Shown here: one piece after another, positions 57,440 to 64,000 of the stretch
How the letters are laid out: every line of letters begins with the position of its first letter
How positions within the stretch are numbered: the stretch's first letter is position 1
DNA from: Selaginella tamariscina
Taxonomy: Eukaryota > Streptophyta > Lycopodiopsida > Selaginellales > Selaginellaceae
Assembly: GCA_003024785.1 (NCBI GenBank)
Contig: PUQB01000032.1
Coordinates: 711,001 to 775,000, forward strand
Direction: 5' to 3'
DNA length: 64,000 nt
Notes under the pieces: model-generated
Told to the model about the DNA's origin: nothing
Databases searched by the model: none
The model's input: only the letters and a program-made list of their open reading frames with translations
Translations under genes and position numbers: made by a program

Positions 57440-59043
57440 TATAAATATATTATATGTTTATTTTAAAGTGTTCATTTTTTATGAAATCAGATGAATTAAC
57501 TATCGTTCTTCCAAAATGCTCATTCCATTCTTCATTAATGTCAATAGATTTTGAAATAATCATTATTTGGTAGTAAAGACCTTAAGTACTCACCATCCGA
57601 TTCCAAAGAGGAAAGAAAAGAATCGTACTTTTCTCTACAGTTAAACATTACAAGTAAAGTGAGGTTTCTTTTATTATGGGGATGTGCCACTAATAATATT
57701 CTTGATCTTGTCTTTTCACTTAAGAAAAAGAGCAGCAATGTACCGGCAAGAATAAATTTTAATTATATATATGTGTGTGAGTGAGAAAGAGGAAAAGAAA
57801 AGAATTATACTATTCTCGACCGTTAAACACTGCAAGTAGAGTGAGGTTTCTTAAATTCTGGGGATGTGCCACTGATAATATCCTTGCTCTCTTGTATTTC
57901 TACTCGAGAAAAAAGTGCACCAATGTACCTGTAATAATAAATTTTAATTATATACGTGTGTGAGTGAGAAAGAGAATTTTATTTTTTATCAAAATCAAAA
58001 TTTTAAATTGAGAACACCACACTTTCTTACTGTAAATCTTTACGAAGTATACTTAATAATTAACATTACTATATAAATAACAAAATATATAAACTCATCA
58101 AATGATTACATGTGTGTGTATTTAAATTTAAGACCCACCAGTGAAAACCCGAAAATATTAGAATTTTATTACAAATTTCTTGTGCGAATGCCATGTCCTT
58201 TTTACTAGCCGCTACATGTTCAAAACGTACACTTACAAAACAACGAGGCACTCTGTCCACCACATGGTAGTCTGGTTGATCTATTATAACCATGGAGCTG
58301 GACTCGAGCTTTCTTAACTTTTATTATTGAGTACAAATTTCTTTTGGTACAGGGGTTGCTAGTAGTACCTGAATTCGTTGAATCCCCCTCCTGAATGAAG
58401 TGCACAGCTTCTGTATTCACATCAGGCCTTCTCTTGTCCATTTCAAGTTGTAATAGCTTGAACAAAAAAACATACATCCTATTGTATACCATTCTAAAGT
58501 TATTAGAGCGCACACACACATACATGTCCTCAACAACAACACACATGTTTATTAACAGAAAATGCAAGTTTTAAGTGCATAAAACACACTATTCTCGTTT
58601 TCTCACTTGAAACCATGATTTTAAATACCAAGAATTGTGTTTTCTCAGCAAAATGGGCATTGTTCATGAGTAAAATAGGGATTTTCCATGAAATAAAGAA
58701 AACCCACATAAAAAACTGAAAACCTGAGATAAATCCAATGCAAAATCAAGGTTTTATCTGAAAATCTACAGGAATATATATGATTTCTCTTGAAATATAG
58801 ATCTTTACATGTATGAAAGCTGCAACTGAAGATAACCTAGATTGGTGCCAATTTATAGAACTACATTGGGTTTCTTCTGGAGCCGATCTATAGAACTACA
58901 TTGTGATAAAATGTTTCTTCCCGCTTTAAAATATCATGAACCCTAAACCCTGGACATAAAGAATATACTTGGAAACTTAATTAGTTTAAGTATATACTAG
59001 CATCTGAAGTATGAATAATGTGGTTTTGGTGTTTTCATTATAC

Positions 59044-59101
<58 letters not shown>

Positions 59102-59470
59102 GAGGTGCGTTTACACCCCCATCATATACTCTAGAATAGGACAACACATGCATACATAATGCATTATTATTGCATATATATGTGTGATGAAGTTTTCAAT
59201 GAATTTTTTATATGCACAGATGTGTAAACTGCAAATCAAATATAGGGTATTATTAAAGTTTTTTTAATAAATTTATAATTACAATTTTAAATAATATTCA
59301 AAGTTTAAATTATTTAATTAAAGGTATGTCTAGGATATAGTTAATATATTTTTAAATTTTTAGTATATTACTTAATTTCTTAAAAATAATTATGGGTAAG
59401 AGGTTTACTATTACTTAACTCCTTAAAGATTATATGAATTTATTATGGATCAATAATTATATGAAACTAT
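57440..59470 (-). repeat. Inverted copy of the 49.4-51.66 kb block, with Z segments
   Basis: It carries Z part 2 at 57500-57740, a second partial Z part 2 at 57800-57935, Z part 1 at 58180-58510, and the complement of 49600-50110 at 58650-59250. A (TA)n run lies at 59056-59096. Its right end (59380-59690) is complementary to 63690-64000. Confidence 0.75.
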
Positions 59471-60049
59471 AAAAGAAAAGTATGTCAATAATAGTCATAA
59501 AAATATACAATTTAAAATGTTAAACATGTATGTATTTTATATTGTTTTAAACATGTAAGATATGTTTAATTGTTACGTTTTACATTTAAAGAATCATTCA
59601 TGTAACTTATTATTACATCAATTAACTAAATATAAATCTATTTAACACGAATCTCATGTGAATGTAAAATCAAATTTGCGTGTGTGTGTGCGTGTGTGTG
59701 TGTGGTGTACAAATCAAATTTGCGAGTGGCGTGTGTGCGTGTGTGTGAGAGGGAGAGAGGAAGCGTAATATCCAAGAGAGACTACATCTTATATGCTTAT
59801 ACATTTTCTAAATCAATATAACCGGTGTACGTACCATGTATTTTATGGAGTAAATTGGCTTCAGACTCATTTTCGTGGATCAGATTATGAATTTCCGAGA
59901 GCTGCAGTAAAAATAATTAATAGTTTTATGCATTGTATAATGTACATACAGTAAATAAATACACACACAGCTCGCACCCACACATGAGACAAGCAGCTGC
60001 TAACATCCACCACGTCGGGCATATTCATAGAAGCAGATGATGATGATAT

Positions 60050-60897
60050 CTTATGAATATAAATCGATATTATTACAAGTACCGTACAAAAAGAGTAGCA
60101 TTTAGTGATTAACCCTGTAAATGAAATATTTAGATTTTTTAAGTTATTTTTAAAAAATAATACTTAAATTTCACCACATGCGTATGCTTTTAGCAAAACC
60201 TCATGTTTTTAATATACATAAAAACGTAAAACACAAAAAAAAAAAAAAAAAAAAAAAGAATTCAGCTAGCCTCTAACGCAGCCAGCATCAGTTGAACATC
60301 TTTAAGCACATTAGATCCTTTCCTCGACTTCTCCACAATCTTCTTATCAAAACATCCCCCATCACATGATCCTCACTCTCTGACACTGAAGAACTCTCGT
60401 CACACGACGAACCATCCTCGAACTCTGAACAGCTAAATCTCAACGGAGACCCTGCTTGTTGATGAAGAATACCCTGTGAAGAACCTCCAGGTGTAGAGAC
60501 TGTGCTACTGTTCTTAGCTATGTTCTCCCAGTATCTTATTCTATCTGTGACTGACGTCCTCCTCATATCTGTGTTTCTTCCTGGGCGTGTTAAACAGCTT
60601 GTCCATACGTACCTCTTCTACAGGCGTGCTTGCACCAGCGTGTTGCATAGACCAGCCTGCTGTGAATGCTGTGCTTGGTATTGGGATGTCTGGATTACTT
60701 TGTACGTGTTTCTCTGTCTTCCTTCAAGCTTTACACTGTCTTTGGCTGTTTCTTCTAACACGGATTTCAGGAACTCGTCACATATGTCGTCTGGGGGATT
60801 CTGGTTAGTTAGCATCAGTATAGGTCTCTCTCTCTCACAGGAGAAAGGTACGAGGAGTGCGACGCAACGAATGTGGAACTCGAAGGAGCAAGGGAGC
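60050..60897 (-). pseudogene. POLAR-like exon 6 and 3' region, copy 3, split by an inversion
   Basis: On the minus strand 60790-60262 matches exon 6 from the DDICDEF codons to the stop codon (CTAGCTGA complement at 60263-60270). It reads EETAKDSVKLE, then TDRIRYWENIAKN and SEFEDGSSCDESS in two registers because of indels near 60575, 60670 and 60340. The first 60 bp of the exon, with its acceptor CTCTCACAG, are at 60826-60897 on the plus strand (ERYEECDATNVELEG), so the exon is cut and its 5' end inverted. A poly-A run at 60236-60257 corresponds to the T-run after the gene's stop. It is a non-functional duplicate. Confidence 0.8.
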
Positions 60898-61275
60898 TCA
60901 TAGCCTTTTCTAAGCCAAGATACTAACATATCATCGAATGATAATGAATGTTATTGGCTTAGAAAAGGCATTAAGATTGTCATCAATGTTACATATAATT
61001 CATGTTCAATACTCTTATAACAAGTTTAATGTAATATGATGTACATGTAACCATTGATGGCACACACGCGCACGCAGGCACGCACAAAAATAACAGACCG
61101 TACATACAAACAGAATACAACGAGTGTATATGCAACATTATATAGCGTTGGTGCATATAACAACTTTACATGCTGTTTATGCCTTTCATCACGAGAGAAA
61201 GAAACCTTGCAGATTCATAAACCAGTATATGTACACCTCTATAAGCAAGAGATGAAAGTTGTATTATAGTTTTCA
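60898..61275. repeat. Rearranged pieces of POLAR-like intron 5
   Basis: 60898-61175 matches intron 5 in plus orientation (TCATAGCCTTTTCTAAGCCA, ATGTTACATATAATTCATGT, ACAACTTTACATGCTGTTTA). 61176-61275 matches 30130-30240 in the opposite orientation (CCTTGCAGATTCATAAACCAG). The intron has therefore been cut and re-joined in both orientations. Confidence 0.7.
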
Positions 61276-61319
61276 AAGAGATATAAGCTTCGTTTCAAAA
61301 TTAAGATATTTTACTATAT

Positions 61320-61650
61320 ATCAGAATGTAGCGGCTAAATGTAAACAAGCAATCGGACATGTACCTGGAAACCCATGTAAGTCTCGCACCTTCACGACTA
61401 CGAACGTGCTAAGAACAATCTACGACGAGGTACGCCGGGAGCTAAAGAGGAAGCGCAAGAAGAAGATGTTAAGGAATGGGACATTGAAGAGGAAGAAGAG
61501 GAAGAAGAGGAACAAAGGCAGACTGTGGAAAGGAGCCAGTCAAGCTGGAGGCTGCAAAGCCGCCTGGTCCGGTGCCGTACGTGATCAATCGCTGAAGTGT
61601 GGCCTAACAGGTTCTTTGGGGACCCGCTCAAGAGGAGGAGAGGTAATGAC
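61320..61650 (+). pseudogene. X segment, copy 4
   Basis: It reads VAAKCKQAIGHVPGNPCKSR, then TIYDEVRRELKRKRKKK and a Lys-rich stretch. A one-base change of register after GRLWKG brings the frame out of line with copy 1. It ends at GAG|GTAATG, followed by the TGACTTGCTTTCAATGCAGC and (TG)n flank. Together with copy 1 it is the most complete version. Confidence 0.55.
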
Positions 61651-61763
61651 TGGGATTTGTAGAATGTGACTTGCTTTCAATGCAGCATGCTCAGTAAGGG
61701 CATTTGTGTATATATATTCATATGCATATATCGATATATGTATGTATACATTTACATCAGTAT

Positions 61764-62035
61764 GTTGTGTGTGTGTGTGTGTGGGGGGGGGGGGCACACC
61801 TTTATAGACAGATTACACTTGTAAACGTGAAATGCACTATATGATGATGGCTTTCCACACAAAATAGATGCACGCAAGGAACACACCAAGCTGATGGTAT
61901 TGTGTGTGTGTGTGAGAGAGAGAGAGAGAGTGGTAACCGCTTGCCTAATATATATGTGTGTGCGCGTGCATGTGTATAAAACCGAAGATGAATATGTACA
62001 CACGCTTGTGTGTGTGTGTGAGAGAGAGAGAGATA
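61764..62035. repeat. (TG)n, poly-G and (TG)n(AG)n tracts
   Basis: A TG run at 61764-61783 is followed by 13 G at about 61783-61795. (TG)n(AG)n tracts lie at 61902-61930 and 62008-62033. Confidence 0.8.
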
Positions 62036-62169
62036 TTCTATTAGTGATGTACAGACTTTATCACACACATACACACACTGTTTCAGAATTATAGTCCCCC
62101 ATATTGTCTACATGTTTTTCAATCAAAAATTTTAATAAATCTGAATGTAAAGTTATCAGTATTCAAAAT

Positions 62170-64000
62170 TTTAAATGATATTTTAAAAACTTTAAGTTTA
62201 AATATCACAAGCATTCAAATTTTTAATGACATTGTTTAAATTTTAAATGTTATTTCAAGAAATATCGTAAAAAAGGTTTATGTTTAAATATAGTAACTCT
62301 TCAACACCATGTTAAAATTGTATATTAAACATAGAATTTTTATAACTTGTTTTCTTAAGACTTAAGATTTAATTATTATAAATGTCATACAATAAAATTA
62401 TATTTTTTGTTTTAATCTAATTTAGGTAATGACTTTTTATAATTTTAAATTGCGTGAAGTTGAGATACAGAGTATATTTATTAAATCTATAATTTTTATA
62501 ATATATAAACAAGTAAAAATGCTAAAAATTTATATAATAAAATTTAAAATTGTAATGTGGATGTGCATATATTGAGTAAAATTAAAACTTTATAAAAAAA
62601 TAATAAATTCAATGTTTGTGCTGATAAAATTATAATTTCATAGATTTACACTTTTAAATAATGGTTAGGATTTGACTTTTATTAATGTTATAATTAAGAT
62701 TATTTTGGATTGGGCAAAGGAATCTTAAAAAATAATTGTTATAATAAAACACTTTTCACACATTTTTTAGTATAATATTAAGTCTATGTTTTACAATGTT
62801 ATTATAAAAAAATGTAATATATACTTGAATAATATGTCTTATCTTATGTTTATGATAATAATAAAATTTATTTAAAAATAACAAACATTTTTATGTAATT
62901 TTGTTTTAAAATGTTTATAATTTTTAAGAAAACTAGCTTATGTGATGTTAAAAAATATATTTTTTAATTATTTAAATTTATTATTTATAATCTAATCATT
63001 ATTTAGTTTTCTTTTTTATGTTAAATTGAGAAAACATGCATTTTTTATTATGCAGTATATGTACTTTTGATTTTAAATAAAATATAAAAGGTGTATGGTT
63101 ACATTTAATATTCTCATGTTGTATTTAATATCTTAATATTATTATTAAAAGAATAATTCTATGTTGTGCATTAATATCTTAATAATATTTTTAAATAAAT
63201 AATTGATAATTAATGTTAGTGAGAACATGTGTATGACTACATTATGATATTATATTTTAAAAATATACGAGCCCTAATATTGTTATGTTGTGATAATAAA
63301 ATAATAATATATAATACATTGAATCACGTTTATTAAAGAAAATATATATATATATAAATTTCAATTTTATAGTAATTAGAACATTTATTATTTTCCATTG
63401 AAATAGCAAGAAAGTTAAAGTTAATATAATATATAATTAAATAATGTAATAAAAGATATATGATATGAATTAAATAATGTAAAAAAATCATTTTTATCAA
63501 TGTTGGGTTTATTATTGTGAGAATAGATAAGTCCCTAAATAAATAAATTTAAAATAATGTTTTTATGAGGTTTAGAGATAAATAATAATATAATAATTAA
63601 ATTAATCCATATAAATTACGACATGTGTACATGTAACTTTTTACAAGTGCATACCTAATTTACATGTTAATAGGAAATGTTAAATATATTACATGTAATG
63701 AGAATCAAACATCAAATTTGATTTTACATTCACATGAGATTTGTGTTGAATAGATTTATATTTAGTTAATTGATGTATAATAATAAGTTACATGAATGAT
63801 TCTTTAAATGTAAAACATAACAATTAAATATATCTTACATGTTTAAAACAATATAAAATACAATACATGTTTAACATTTAAATTGTATATTTTTATGACT
63901 ATTATTGACATACTTTTTCTTTTATAGTTTCATATAATTATTGATCCATAATAAACTCATAATAATCTTTAAGGAGTTAAGTAATAGTAAACCTCTTACC
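62170..64000. repeat. AT-rich duplicated block, copy 2 (runs off the right edge)
   Basis: A direct repeat of 47610-49470; the last 300 bp are also complementary to 59380-59690. No gene is seen. The block is cut by the end of the window. Confidence 0.8.

Overview
This window looks like plant nuclear DNA, very probably from an angiosperm with a repeat-rich genome. The evidence is plant-type Ty3/gypsy LTR retrotransposons (a chromovirus and a Tat/Athila-type element), a PIF/Harbinger transposon with its Myb-like and DDE genes, and an intron-containing gene that I read as a POLAR-like cell-polarity gene, a plant-specific family. Intergenic DNA is very AT-rich. I see no rRNA, tRNA, CRISPR or bacterial operon structure.

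Layout. 0-3.5 kb: nested, decayed Ty3 chromovirus pieces (two related LTRs, an integrase fragment, a chromodomain). 2.7-20.1 kb: an old, gene-poor repeat layer marked by many copies of a decaying 18-bp palindrome. It is interrupted at 7759-16796 by a complete 9.0-kb Tat/Athila-type element on the minus strand (LTRs, 5-bp TSD AAAGT, gag, protease, RT, RNase H, integrase and an extra ORF after integrase). 20.17-25.55 kb: a complete PIF/Harbinger element with a 3-bp TSD (TAA) and 33-bp TIRs. It carries a degenerate DDE transposase, a Myb/SANT ORF, a GC-rich minisatellite and a nested 1.0-kb element with ~90-bp TIRs.

27.4-31.3 kb: the only host gene I can reconstruct end to end, a six-exon POLAR-like gene on the plus strand. 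Splice phases agree where I could test them, but several exons carry frame breaks. 31.77-36.63 kb: a 4.9-kb Ty3 element on the minus strand with two identical 161-bp LTRs. It is therefore a young insertion, yet its ORFs are frameshifted, which suggests base-level errors in the assembly as much as real decay.

36.6-64 kb: AT-rich DNA with a 1.2-kb tandem satellite, compound (TG)n(AG)n microsatellites, and a mosaic of direct and inverted segmental duplications. These carry two further rearranged copies of the last POLAR-like exon and repeated fragments of at least three unidentified coding segments, here called X, Y and Z. One duplicated block continues past the right edge of the window as an inverted repeat.

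The genes do not form a pathway. The window records one host locus that was repeatedly duplicated, inverted and bombarded by transposons.
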